From Siphonodentalium dalli (Eukaryota > Mollusca > Scaphopoda > Gadilida > Siphonodentaliidae), in contig CP136065.1 in assembly GCA_032622095.1 (NCBI GenBank), positions 54,615,949 through 54,679,948 of the forward strand: 64,000 nt of DNA. The letters run 5' to 3'. Both the position numbers and the translations under genes were made by a program. Positions 1-12,582 of this stretch are shown here, one piece after another. The stretch's first letter is position 1. Every line of letters starts with the position of its first letter. Under the pieces are notes generated by a model. That model was not told the DNA's origin. It made no database searches and was given only the letters and a program-made list of their open reading frames with translations.

Positions 1-457
1 GCCTTGGCGGTGGGTACCCTGTGAAAATATATCCACCCGTCAAAAACCGCCACAAACAGAAAGAACATCAAAATGTAGATAGACTCTGTACGTATACAAA
101 TAAGAAATATCGCATAAACAGTATGTTATGGTCATATGTTTGACCATTGTTATGGTGTTTGTTTATATTATGATGGTAAACATAAAGAGCGTTCTTTGTT
201 GGTGAATACCTGATATGGAACTAATAAAGAGCGTTTATGCCATTTGTGTGTGATTAGCCAGTAGCATTGTGCTGTCTTCTGTAACACAACCAGGCTCTTG
301 CTTAGGTAAAATATAGTAGGTCTTTATGATACCATGCTGTTTACGCGATGGTCATGGTATATATGAACGGAACTGTATGCGTTTTAATGTTTTCCTGTTT
401 ACGGTGTTTGGAACAAATATGAATATTTTCGACAATTAAGGCCGCACGTGCCTTTAA
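1..457. mobile_element. TTAA-bounded MITE, family B, copy 1 (cut by window edge)
   Basis: The sequence matches copies at 33,769, 53,331 and (inverted) 22,540 through shared blocks such as GTGGGTA...CCTG, AAACCGCCA, AAAGAACATCA, CATAAAGAGCG and GAACAAATATGAATATT. It ends ...CACGTGCCT followed by TTAA at 454-457. By comparison with copy 33,769, only about a dozen bases of its other end are missing. It has no coding capacity. TTAA target duplication suggests mobilisation by a piggyBac-like transposase. Confidence 0.85.
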
Positions 458-1813
458 TTAGAATATAATTATGATATTCAATTTGTGTTGGGTTATTTAG
501 TGTTGACTGTGAGATAAACATGGATGATAAGGGTGGTTGAACAAATTTAGTTCTTGGTGGTATGATTGCGACAATATTGAAATTCTGGCAAGTTATGGGT
601 TAATATCGGCACTTCTGTGCGGCCGCGGCCCCCGTCCGTGCATGGGTGGGTTTTCAGGTGAACTCATCCCAATGTTTTGGTCACTAAAATCACACCAGAC
701 GACCAATGGGCGGTCCTGGCTGGTTAGCTTCATCGCGACAAACATATTGTGATGTCGACATTTTGAGTGTTAATTGCCTGCCATGGCTTTGGCTGGTGAT
801 TCCCACTTGTTTCTATGCGAATGTAGTAGATGGTACTTCCGCTACATATATGTGTGGCGTTCTTAGCGGTACGATGGCGACATGGGGGTCCAGCCTGCAA
901 GTAATGTCAATGCAGATACCATATTGGAATTCTGGCAAGTTATGTAGGGGTTAATATCACCACTTCTGCGTGCCTGCGGCCCAAACAGTGCGTGTATGTG
1001 TTTTCATGAGATCCCGCACTACTCTTGTATCTAAAATCCCACCTAAACACAATGTGGCCGGTCTGGGTTGATCCCGATCCTAGCTGCTCTGTGCGGGTTT
1101 TCGTCATGGCACCATGTCAATATATTTGGGCTGGTATTATGCGATTCGGGGCTGGATTAATACGATTCCATATGATAACAAAGAAAAGCAATATTATTTC
1201 GGGCTAACATTTACTCCGCGATGCCCATGTGAAATCTATTGACACATTAAAAAACAAAGTTTTACGGTATTATTAAATCACCCGTTTGGCGAAAAAACCA
1301 ACCGACCTCAAGGGATCGACTCGTTAAATCTCGTACCATAATTTCGACATGAGGATTGAATTACCCAAATGTTTTGATGTAAAAATTACAGAATAAAACC
1401 TTTCCGATAAAAGTATGAACTTAAAAGTTGAAAAATTAGTGTTCACTAAATATATGCAAATTAGCACGTGGCAGGCCTAGAACCAATCAGAAGCGGGTAA
1501 AATGGAGAGGAGGGTAACAATACACAGTTGTCGCCCGCGCTTGAGTTAGACACGCGGATTTGCCGCTCGCTCGAGACTAGACCAAGTATTCTCTGTCCAC
1601 AAAAGCTTGGGATATCGGTCACCCCAACCGATATATCAGGTAATCAAACATTCAAGTTTTGGGTCGATAAACACATTCATAATCATTGTTGTCAGATGGT
1701 AGGAATCTGTTCACAGGAAAAAAAAGGAAAGCAATTTCGAAGTAGAGTATCCATGCGACGAAATGTCTGATTTAGGTTGAACAGAGTGCAGGCGTGTCGA
1801 TTCCAAGAACGTT
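458..1813. other. Unassigned AT-rich DNA
   Basis: Only short open frames (60-82 codons) with no recognisable family are present. Two similar ~45-bp stretches near 575-605 and 925-960 (ATTGGAATTCTGGCAAGTTATG-like, followed by GGGTTAATATC) hint at an old internal duplication. A CCAATCAG box and CACGTG occur near 1,467-1,490, but nothing shows that they act as a promoter. Confidence 0.4.
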
Positions 1814-1820
1814 AACATGT

Positions 1821-2200
1821 GCCTGTCATTTACAGAATGAGGTCCCGGAGGGTGAATTCACACTCTGGGGACCTCATTCTGCTTAGGCATCACCTTCTCT
1901 GGAAAGTTTCTTTATTAACAAATTTCAATAGAAACTTCTTCACATATATTCTATTTCTTGTTTAGTTTCTCTATATATCCCCAAATTGACAGGCGACACA
2001 TTGCATAATCGAGGTTCCCAATGGGTTTACATGACAATATTCACCATTTGGGAACTTCAATCTGAGTCTATGTCTCCCATGGCATATGAGGCCATGCAGA
2101 TTGAGGTCCACAGGGGATGAATTTGGTTATGCTAGCCCGCTGTGCCGGATAGCGTCACCACATTCACCCTCTGGGGACCTCATTCTGCAAATGACAGGTA
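1821..2200. repeat. Fold-back element with nested inverted repeats
   Basis: CCTGTCATTT at 1822-1831 is inverted as AAATGACAGG at 2189-2198, and the following CAGAATGAGGTCCC is also inverted at the other end. A tight hairpin occupies 1833-1881, and a third inverted pair (GTTCCCAATGGG / CATTTGGGAAC) lies near 2,015-2,060. AACATGT flanks both ends (1814-1820 and 2201-2207), a possible 7-bp target duplication. No coding potential is seen. Confidence 0.7.
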
Positions 2201-2207
2201 AACATGT

Positions 2208-5200
2208 AGTTTATTTTCATGTCATAATTATTGAAATTTATTTCAATGGCAATTTTTTTCACTTTCATGACCCCCTTAACATGTGAACCGAACAAGTTTT
2301 GGTTGCGGACGAAATGGACAACATACTGTTCTGCGATAATAATAGTAATCAGATTCTTGTGAAGTAGGGGGATATATGTAGCGGAAAGGATAATTATCAA
2401 AACAGAATAGCGTGGCTATTTGGACTTCAGCGTTTACTAACAAGAAACGCATGTTGTGCGTTTGTCAGCGGTAGAGTTATTATAGCTGCATAATAATGCT
2501 CTTAATAATAGCCTATTATACAGATGCCTGGTCCACAGTGTTCATATATAAAAATACACATTAAGAAGCTTAATTACGACATAGAACTGATTTACGTCGG
2601 CTGTAACACTATTTATGCACAACGCATTTGTTATTGCAAATTAAAAACAAAAAATATGCAAATGCATGCAATTTGCGACTGTTATGAAAGGTTGGAGTTT
2701 ATAACAGAATGTTGTCAGAAAACATTTAGGGGGTGAGGTAAGTACTTCTTATTACAGTGCGGACTGAATCGCAGTTTTATTGTATTCTGATTTTAACATC
2801 AGGTCAATGTATAAAACAGGTTGCGAATAGACGTACTTAAGAATATCGAGGACATACGGAATAAATTTCGAATAATCGCATATTGTAAAGCTTTAGCTGA
2901 AATTCATGATTAGGCCTCCATTATACAAAGCTCCACGTGAACATTGTGGTATTTATTTTGTAAAATTATGTATAATTTATATACTTAGTTGTATCGGAAC
3001 TGAGCATGACTGCCAGGGCAACAATTGTCGAAATGTTACCCTCGATGGTGACAAGTGATTTCCAGCCCGCCATGTTACCAATCAGAAGAGAGGAGAATGG
3101 GACGAAGGACAACCATGTCAAATTATCACCCTATGATGATTTCGGTCAATATAGCACCAAATATTCATGCAGTAAGGTTATTCATGTTATACTTTCACTT
3201 CGAGAAAAGTATTTTGTCACTTTTAAGTGGATCATCTATATCATGTGGTTTATGTTACATTATACACAAAACAGACATGTTGGTGAGTTGAGTCCGGTAA
3301 AGGTATTGGTGTTATTTTAAAACGAGGTTTGGAAGCCTGTACGGATCATGAACCATTTGGTAACTGAATATCTCTGATGAATATTTACTTGATTTCCATT
3401 GGTTCATTTGTAGGATTGTTTAACAAACTTCAATAAAGATCCGAATATGGACAAAATTATCCGCATAGTGTTTCTCTGCCTATCGTCTGTCTATATTATG
3501 CGAACATTTCTGGACCATTCCATACTTTACGTTTATAAAGAAAGGTTCCATTCAGTAACTAAAGTGTTAAGATTACACTACTCGTCTACGACTAACTATT
3601 TTTTTAACCAACCGTAAAAATTCCCAACAGCAGCACGAGAATAACCACTGCAGCACCCGCTGTTTCCATATCTTTAATAGCGTCAGTCTATATTATTCTG
3701 ATTCGCCTGAAATGTGAAGATCCATTTGTATCACCGTTTCAACTCGGCGAAATAATTGCAAATACTATAACTACCGTAGCCGGCCGTGTAGTTTTGTGAC
3801 TAAGGAAAACAAAGAGGAAAAAAAGTCTATAAATCTTACCAGGCCAATGTCTCATGGCGGTCAAACTAAATTTCTAAGGATGCCCATGTATCACATGCAT
3901 TGCATAAAGACATGGTTATGTAAGCCTGGATTTACATATTTTAGTTATATTCAACCACATGTTATTAGTTAAATTTGACATCCCATTGCACATTCACATC
4001 GCACTCTTAACAATACTGAAGTCAATGGACATTATCCAGATCAAATTCGTGTTGCAATCTTGTGTGCCAGCGTATTTTATGTAATAGTCTCGCAAGTATA
4101 TTAATAGTCCACCTTTCTACATGACATTAACCTGGATACTCAATAGCTCATCAATGCCAATGTTTAGACAAATTGAAAGTTGATTGACTTCCGTATTTTG
4201 GGCCTTCGTGATCAAACATTCGTAAGGATCTAAACATGTTATTCGTCACAAAAACGAACATCGTACCGATTTAATACGAAACTGTTTTTTTTGTGTGAAT
4301 AATTTTAGTGAAATATGATATTGGGTTATGCCTCTTGTATCGAATTCACAAACCGATTATGTCTATACCCATATTATATTTGAACATAACTATAATAGGT
4401 AAATCCTAGATCATGACATGAATCTCTACTCTGGCTAACGCCCGTAGAGATCCTATTCCACCAACTTTTAAAATTTTGACAGGGAACCGTATAAAGTCGA
4501 AAACATAATGCGGGGTACACATTTCTTAGTTATTACCTGTTCATTAATAGTGTACTTCACTGTAGGTGAAGATCCCAACTCAAAATCGCACAATTTAAGT
4601 GACTTTGTGAGCGATTTTGCTTTGCGTCGTTAACAATTATGGAATTTCTCCTGGGTAAATAATTCAATGCTTATAGAAAAAAATTAAAACAGCTAGGAAA
4701 TGGATGTGACCATGGCAGGTATTTTTTCAGAGCACATGAAGCCGGTATATATATATATATCAATATTTCGTTTATTTGTAAACCTATCTTATACCTCCTT
4801 CCAAATTACGTAGACGCTCGAATGAGCCATGTCCGTTTAAGGAACAGGTATTAACTAAGAAATATACAATACCTGGGTTATTTTTAATGTTATATTGTTC
4901 TCCGTCAAAACATTAAAACGTTGAGCAACTTCTTTCTCAGATCGAATCATGCGGACCAGTGATATCGGGAATACTTTTCTGATTGGGGTTTTTCATTGAG
5001 GATCTATATTTATCATATAATTATATCAGTTTGTATTGATAAACTCTTCTGAAATTAATTCCCTATATCGAACGCAAATAATGACACATTTCAAATGATT
5101 GATTGATTTATTTATTGCAAACTCACATTTTAACAGTGAAACAAGCAAACGTTTATACACTATGTACAACAAATTTGGATATCACGTTCATATCATAGGT

Positions 5201-5367
5201 CATTTCACATACGTAAAAATATGCATGAGTATTATTATACATCCGTAATTAAATTAGATGAAACAGTAACAGGTGATAAACTTAACATTTATGATAAGTA
5301 AACGTGTTCACACATAACAATAAATATATATTTTTTATTCGGCTCATATCGAATATAGGACATATTC
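2208..5367. other. Unassigned region with no supported gene
   Basis: Open frames here are at most 104 codons (3006-3320) and overlap in different phases, with no family resemblance. There is a short (TA)n at about 4746-4760. A LINE-like tail read on the minus strand (AATAAATAAATCAATCAATC) lies near 5,095-5,120. The sequence around 4,395-4,520 is a diverged copy of a repeat at 26,015-26,140. Confidence 0.4.
4395..4520. repeat. Dispersed repeat, partner of 26,015-26,140
   Basis: Shared blocks, in the same order and orientation, are GATCATG, CATGAATCT, GGCTAACGCCCG or GGCTTACGCCCG, AGAGATC, and TTTTGACAGGGAACC followed by TATAAA and TCGAAAA. Similarity is moderate, so both are old copies of an unnamed family. 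The partner lies just beyond the 3' end of the minus-strand LINE at 26 kb, so this could be a LINE 3' UTR fragment. Confidence 0.55.
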
Positions 5368-5371
5368 TTAA

Positions 5372-6163
5372 GGACTTTGTGCTAACCCAATTTCCCCCAA
5401 ATTTGATGGAGTCAAAATAAAGGATTATGTTCACTTTTATTAGTAACCACAGTAACCAAACTCATTGATGCAAAATTTTAAGAGTATAATTGATGGTGGA
5501 TTATGTTAGAAATACTAAATGTCAAATTTATAGATGTTTTTAAAATCTATTTTTTTCGAACCCAAATTCAACAAACACAAAGTCCATATCTGAGAAAAAA
5601 ATATGGCAATGTGTAATGAACACTGATCCAATTGTTTACATATGATAGAATAGCTTGCATAACACTGCTTGTTGGGAGGTGACAGTTAAGTGTTAATATC
5701 TGTGGACAATGGTGTATTGTGAATCTCTTGACAAAAGAATTGTGTAATCCTCAATCTGGGGATACCCTGTAGCCCAGAAACTAGACCACAAATCAGGAGA
5801 TAATATTAACTTGACCCATCAAATTCAGTTCCCAAATAGCATTACTGAGCAATGAAATCTACCATTTTTAAACTGAAGAAATGTGAGTATATCTTTATTG
5901 TTCATCATTATTCAGTGTTCACTACACATACCCATATTTTTCTTAGATATGGACTTTGTGTTTGTTGAATTTGGGTTCGAAAAAATAGATTTTAAAAGCA
6001 TCTATAAATTTCACATTTTGTATTTCTAACATAATCTACCACGAATTATACTCTTAAAATGTTGCATCCATGGGTTTGGTTGCTGTGATTACTAATAAAA
6101 ATGAACAGAAACCATTATGTTGGACTCCATAAAATTTGGGGAAAATTGGGGTTAGCAAAGTCC
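5372..6163. mobile_element. TTAA-bounded fold-back MITE, family D
   Basis: TTAA at 5368-5371 and 6164-6167 flank a 792-bp unit. Its ends are inverted: GGACTTTGTGCTAACCC at the left against GGGGTTAGCAAAGTCC at the right. The inverted arms run about 270 bp (CCAAATTT, TTATTAGTAA, AAAATTTTAAGAGTATAAT, GAACCCAAATTCAACAAACAC and their complements), with numerous mismatches. The central ~250 bp is unique. No open frame is evident. Confidence 0.8.
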
Positions 6164-6167
6164 TTAA

Positions 6168-6532
6168 AGACATATTATGTAATTGTTTGGGTGCGTGAAA
6201 CTGATCAGTTAGTATCCAGGCGCTATGCCAACTGGAGGAATGTACCATTCTACTAACATCGCCGAAAATCTGAAGCAAATCGACCGTACCATTCCATAGA
6301 AAACATCGTCTGAACTACTCAAATGTAAATATTTACTACTCGATTCGGGACGTATCTATCTGCGATAAACTAACGAAAACTATTTCGCCATCGAGGGTCA
6401 CTGCATTTAATTAATATATAAGAATGACCGCGTGTGTTGTAAATTTGGATTAATATTCGTAAAAATAACTACTTTGAGCAAGATTATTCTCAATATCTGT
6501 TTGGTCACCCAACCGGAGTGTTTCACATCACT
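6168..6532 (+). mobile_element. TTAA-bounded MITE, family C, copy 1
   Basis: A 365-bp unit between TTAA 6164-6167 (shared with element D) and TTAA 6533-6536. It starts AGACATATTATG and ends GTGTTTCACATCACT. An inverted copy of nearly the same length (366 bp) lies at 42,847-43,212. Shared internal blocks include TAGTATCCAGGCGCTATGCC, ACTAACATCGCCGAAAA and ATTAATATTCGTAAAAA. Confidence 0.8.
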
Positions 6533-6536
6533 TTAA

Positions 6537-8734
6537 AGGCACACATTAGGAATACACATATGGAAGCTTCTATTTTGAAGGTATAGGTTGATCATGGAAT
6601 TTCTCTCGTAGGGTTCTTCCAAAAGTATTCGGGGATGTGTTTTCTTATTTCATCCAAATGACTGCAAATAATTACTGGCTGTGGTTCGAATGTTTCGCGT
6701 AGTTGATTACTTTGATTTTTCTTTTAGATTGTTTGTTTCGTTGGAGGACAATTTCAAGCAGAATCTAAAACACATATAGCGTACACTATACGGATTATAT
6801 GAAAGTCAATTCACAATTAAAGCCCAAGTTCTAGTTGCATGCATTCGTCACCTGCATGAATTGTATCTCCACGTATAAAACGCCGTATTTTGGCTGACAT
6901 CACAGAAAATACCACCGAATTCGGAGCGGGGGGGGGGGGGGCGTGGTTGTGGGGTTGACACCAGATGCTGCAGGTATCACCTTCGTCGGGCAGTAATTGT
7001 CGGAAAACACATTGTAACTTTGGTCATATGAAGAGTTTTTGCCAAGGAATATTGCCCGACATAATTCTAATATAGTATGCCTGCAGTAAACCAAAGGTGC
7101 ACAACTAAGACATATAAGGTTAGAAGGAACTAAATAAGTAGCATTACGTTCCTTTCGTTTTACAGGGTATCTCGAATACGAGGTAAACAAAATTATGCGC
7201 GCGATTGGCGTTTAACATGTCAAATACATTTACAAATTAAAGAAACATAATACCCATAGCATGTAAAAACGTGGGCGTTTCCTAGTCTGAAATGCGTTCA
7301 TGTCCAAACAATGGCGGGATATTGTGGGTGTGTATTGGCTTTCGTCAGACTGTCAAATTTTGTACAAAAAGTGGGGTAGTATGGAAAACGTATGTTGATT
7401 TTTGAAAAAGGTATGGCTCGAAATGTACTCATCTGCGAACATGCAGATGCTGAAAGGGGTGGTCTTCACGAAAGCATGCATCGTGCACTTCAGAACTCGA
7501 GGATTTAGCGTGGGCGTGGTCAAACGTTCACACTGTGGCCTATGGAAAACATTTATTTCCTCTAACCATAAATACTCTACAATCAATTATAGTCGCGCTT
7601 TGGCATGCAGTAAATTTGCTCTATCTGTGTTGCCGAGTTCTAGTGTGGTGAAATTAATAGTAAATATTTCGCAAAATAAACATCGAAACATGAAGAAATG
7701 TTTCATATATTAGTACTAGCTTGGAGCCAACGAGTTCGCACTCTGTGGAACCTGATATTTTGGTGCTTTAGCCATACCATTGACACTAATGGAAGTTACC
7801 AGTTAGGCACCTCAGGGCTAATAGGTACTCCAGGGTTCCTATATGGATTGTTTTATCTAACATGTATACTGTTATCTAGAACTAGTTCGCTCTAAATAAT
7901 ACACACAATCTTCAGTTGTTTCTATTTTATTCACAGAAAAGAGTATTTGTAGATTTGAGAACATTTTTCTATGACGACAAGTTTGATCGGATCGGATGCA
8001 GCAGTTATGAGGAAGATAGAGAAACAGCATAGCTTACCGTAAAATCATGCCGTATATCAAATAGTAAATATCCCGTCAAATCCTTAAATTGTTATGGAAC
8101 ATAGTTGTGCACAAATGAATAAGTGAGGATATCCAGATGCATCTTCCAGTCCATGGTGAAATAAACCATTGCTAGTATTTTTTTCTCGTGTCCGCCCTCC
8201 GTTGAAATTGGTGGCTGACGGGCAAATAATTTAACGTCATATAAATGTCTTACGATAATTTGACGACGTCAACTTCCTTGACTGATCGTCAGTCCCAGGC
8301 ACCAGGAAGTCGTCGAGATGTGCACTTTCTGGCTACGCCCACGTCTAATTTATTCTCTAATTTCAACAAGGCAGCGTCAGTTGTCACTAACGATAATTGC
8401 CTTGCACCCAATCGGGTGAAGCTTATGTTTGGAAGGAATGTGCAGGGAAAGGAAATCTGCATTGTTTGTTTTGTGGTTATTTTTCTGGATGCTGTTACTG
8501 TACGAAAACTGAAACTTTCCACAACTAGACGAGCAGCCGCCTCGGACTAACCTTACTTTTTTTTTAGAATTTAAGAGCGTATCAAAGCCTGGTATATGGC
8601 TGAAGCGGTGACCCCGTTGACTGCTGCATATAACCGCACGCAGTACCTCCAATCAGTGAGACAGGTGTGAACAAAACTAGATTCCATTATTCAACAATCA
8701 TCAAGACGAAATGCCAAAACAACACCATCAGACG

Positions 8735-8740
<6 letters not shown>
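6537..8740. other. Unassigned region; poly-G tract
   Basis: No gene can be supported. Overlapping open frames of up to 103 codons occur on both strands at 7,350-7,900 and 8,245-8,650 with no family match. A G run of about 14 at 6,928-6,942 is the only simple tract of note. Confidence 0.4.

Positions 8741-8809
<69 letters not shown>
8741..8809. repeat. (AG)n microsatellite
   Basis: About 34 uninterrupted AG dinucleotides. It opens a spurious Arg-Glu reading frame. Confidence 0.98.
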
Positions 8810-8812
<3 letters not shown>

Positions 8813-10640
8813 CATGAATAAACCGAAAACAAAGCTGCACATATCAGGAAGAAAATACACCAACACTAGCCCCTTGATTGCACATAGTCAACTACAAACA
8901 GTCTTGAAGTGATTCTGTACCAAAGTGGACGTTGAACTAATTCGTACACACATGTACTAAGTCACGCGAAACGCCCGCACAAGTACCACAAATTGAGATG
9001 CACCCCACGGCAAAGAGGGTGACAAATTAGGCGATTCTTAATCCTCGCAGTGGGGCGACGGACATATTCTATCCCGCGCCTATACGGGGCTCTGATTCAT
9101 TTACAGATAACTTGAGGTGATATATATTTGGATATCTTTGAAATGACCGATTTTCATTATCTTATTCATACGAATGACAACCCCACATATTGATTATATG
9201 TATTGATAGATTTCATTCATGTAGATCTTGAAACTGTGGATGTTTGTGTGTTTAAAATGGTGACATATATATATATATCATCATCACATTTGCGATGACA
9301 TAATCGGTGTGCTGTCTTAACGTGGTGCAATTATGGTGACAATTGTCCACCATAGTCATGGCATAGCTAGGCATGCAAACATATCCTCGCAGAAATACGC
9401 ACATAATCGACCTATGGTATGAAATAGGTACATAATGAGATTATGTGATTGTAATATAACATTTTATTCACGAGCTTACCAAACGAACTAACTAGTTGTA
9501 TGGTCGCTCAGAATTTTACTCGATACGGATATAGATTAATTATACTGCTCATTGAATCGTATGTTGACATGTTCGCGACAATCCTAATTTTATGAAGCGC
9601 CCTCTCCGTTATCACTGCGATATATCACTGCCACAAGGATGGTACTTTGTGGACCGATACATCTATTTTTACGTATAGTCGGAACTATATTTAGTCACCT
9701 ATTATCGCATTTGACCACCAATTAGCAATAATGGTAATAGTTTCGGTACTGATAAGAATAGTATGAACTGAGCCAGATATAGACAATTTTAATCCTGAAA
9801 CATGAGAACTAAGATCATGTCCGAAATCCTTACCAAATGTCCTTGTGGCAGTGGTATCTCAGCGGGGCGATGAGTGATAACTCTGCCTGCATGGAGTTTG
9901 GGCTTCATGCACTCATCGGGCGGGTAGAGGAACATGTGACATACTTAACTTTTCCACAGTATATACGTTGGACAATATTATCACAAACTGCACAACGGTA
10001 AAGCATCATACCTGGTGCGACATCGCAACTGTGATGTGTGTGATGTCCGCCAATTACCAGGTTCATATTTCAATTGGAATATTTTGGGCCTTGTAGCTTT
10101 TGTAATATGCTGCGGTGTGTAGCCGCATCTTTATATGTGCGAAACTACTTAATATAGTGCATTGTGAATTTTGCACATGGTGTGTATATGTCTAAATATG
10201 TGTATTGGAAAAGAGGTTTCACCTCGAGTGCTGGCATACCCCCATGGTGCCAAATTGAAACATGGGCAGGGTGGAACCCATATTTAAAATACACAAAGGT
10301 TAAATAACTCTTAAGAAAAAATATGTACTTCCATAATGTACCTTTACCGGCCAAACCAGCGTATATGCAGCAATCATTACTAGAAATACAAAGGACAAAC
10401 CCAGAACATAAAATGCAAACATCATTTGTGAACGCTTTTGAAAGCACTCCCGAAGTTATCTCATAAGTACCGATATTAACGCCTCCCCCAATTCCACTGA
10501 GACTCTGCTATATGTACATAAACTGCACAGGAATATTGAGTGACAAACGCGCCGTGTATAAACGCCTTCCACAATTCAGTAGAAACACTCTCATATACGC
10601 GAAGAAACAACATCAATACTGGGCGAAAAAACTCGACCAA
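8810..10640. other. Unassigned region
   Basis: Apart from the short repeat at 9,012-9,080 and a (TA)n stretch near 9,267-9,279, no feature is supported. The 100-codon minus-strand frame at 10,145-10,447 has no recognisable domain and no splice-compatible neighbour. Confidence 0.4.
9012..9080. repeat. Dispersed repeat, inverted partner of 17,860-17,912
   Basis: CCTCGCAGTGGGGCG followed by CATATTCTATC matches the complement of the sequence at 17,866-17,905, with about 85% identity by eye over ~40 bp. These are fragments of an unnamed family. The partner stands at the start of the LINE-3'-end-like region. Confidence 0.5.
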
Positions 10641-11035
10641 ATAATTAAACCCACCAAACTAGGTTTTAGTGGTTTTACTTTGATGTTTTTTCAAAGTAGA
10701 TTTAAAAATGTGTTTTCGAGACGAGACATATGGTACGGATAAATCAGATATAGCTAATCGTCTCCTGAAGATTATGTCGCCAATTCACCACAAACAATTA
10801 GCTACATTATCATAACTTTATCACGCCAATAAAACCTAGTATTGAGATCGAATTAAAAAAAAAACTAAAACTGACTTTATCACAAAACTGGGTTTAACTA
10901 CATTAAGCCTAGTTTTACTCCCGTAAAATCTAGTTTTACTACAGTAAAACCAAGTTTTATTCCTACTAAAAACCTAGTTTAAACTAGAGTAAAACCATAT
11001 CTAGAATAAAACCTGGTCTAAACCAGAGATGCTGA
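10640..11035. repeat. Cluster of short palindromic motifs around CTAGTTTTA / TAAAACTAG
   Basis: The motif AAACTAGGTTTTA and its variants recur at about 10,660, 10,838, 10,908, 10,930, 10,953 and 10,970, alternating with the complement GTAAAAC. The block 10,905-11,030 is almost wholly built of them. It resembles a degenerate short-unit array able to form many small hairpins. Confidence 0.55.
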
Positions 11036-11955
11036 TTGGGACCATAAACACTAATTACCCACTTATCCAACAAACACGCAATTCTATTGAGCGTCAAAGT
11101 TGAAGTGTGATATTTGAAAATGGTAAAGTTTCCAATCAAGCGACATTCAGATGGAGGTTAAAAAACCAACGTTACAATTGACTCCCACAATGTACTACCT
11201 TTACCAATTTCTCAACACGTGCAAAATTTCAATGCGATCGGGCAAATAACATAGGTGATACAGGGTATTATTGAGGGGGGGGGGGCTTACATTCTTTGAT
11301 GTGTTTACTCCCATATACGGCTGTTTTAATAACCAGCGTTTTAGACCATATAGAGCGTATTTGAGTTTTTAAATAATGCCAATGTGAGTTGATTTCGCAC
11401 AATTATAAAATAAGCCCGTACTGTGTTCATTTTCACGAGAACAGGTTGTGAAAGCAATTAAAATGGTGAATTCAAACAGAGCGGAAATACCATGGCTGAG
11501 CAATAAGCTCGGACGGACGGACAAACGGTAAGACAAACGGACAAGGTCAATGCAGTATACCTTCAAATTTTCTTCGAAAAGGGGACGTATAATAATAAAT
11601 AAATAAAAATAAATGGATGTACTCTGTTAAAAGTCATAACATGCTTTGGAACGAATCGAATATGGAACACAGTTTTGCACAGAAAATATCCGGGCGGTGG
11701 TATGAACTAATATCTGTCTTGATTTATTGATTGGGGTTTAATGTCGCTTTCAGCAACAAATGCCATTTTACGAAATTACAATATTTAGTGGTGGGGAGAT
11801 CCGCACACTTACTCTGGGGGGGGGGGCAAAACGGCTTGGAATTATATACTAACCGATTGAGCCACCTACATGTAGGACCCCAATATCTGTCTTACCATCG
11901 CCACTCAGACAGGAAATATATACCCAGACGTTTTCACGACAGTTATTAATATTGT

Positions 11956-12313
11956 CGTCTATGGTAGATTCATATAACGAATTTATAATATACACTTATG
12001 GTAACAGGGATACCATCTCACATGCAACCCGCATGAGTGAACAAATGTTAGACGACGCCCAATACACCAATGCGAGTTCACTGTACCACAGTATAAAATA
12101 AAATACATGTTTAACTGTCGGGTACGCTGTTTGACGTCTATGGTAGATTCATATAACGAATTTATAATATACACTTATGGTAACAGGGATACCATCTCAC
12201 ATGCAACCCGCATGAGTGAACAAATGTTAGACGACGCCCAATACACCAATGCGAGTTCACTGTACCACAGTATAAAATAAAATACATGTTTAACTGTCGG
12301 GTACGCTGTTTGC
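11956..12313. repeat. Perfect 179-bp tandem duplication
   Basis: 11956-12134 and 12135-12313 read base for base alike, diverging only at the last base (...GCTGTTTGA against ...GCTGTTTGC). Identity is far above that of every other repeat here. It is either a very recent duplication or an assembly artefact. No reading frame is conserved in it. Confidence 0.9.
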
Positions 12314-12582
12314 AGGCACTGAAATGAGATGAACTATTACTAATTTGAATATGGTGACCCGTTTACGTGAAACTAATTATAGTAACAAATAAATCATTAA
12401 TAAAATCGCCCATAATACGAGCCACTAAGGCTGCATTCACAACTAAGTGGGAAAATCTTTCTGGAAATTGTTCAGGGCATAGATCGCAAAGGCATATAGT
12501 GCTAGGACATGAACAAAAATTAAACTACTCATAAAACACAAGGGAACCACCGTTTAACACACACATAGCGAGATCCCTTTAA

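Noticed and set aside
8245-8652. Overlapping ~100-codon frames on both strands
   Set aside because: Mutual shadows in AT/GC-balanced DNA without domain, codon or splice support.
10145-10447. 100-codon minus-strand frame
   Set aside because: No recognisable domain, no upstream signal and no matching exon. Hydrophobic residues are scattered with no clear membrane segment.
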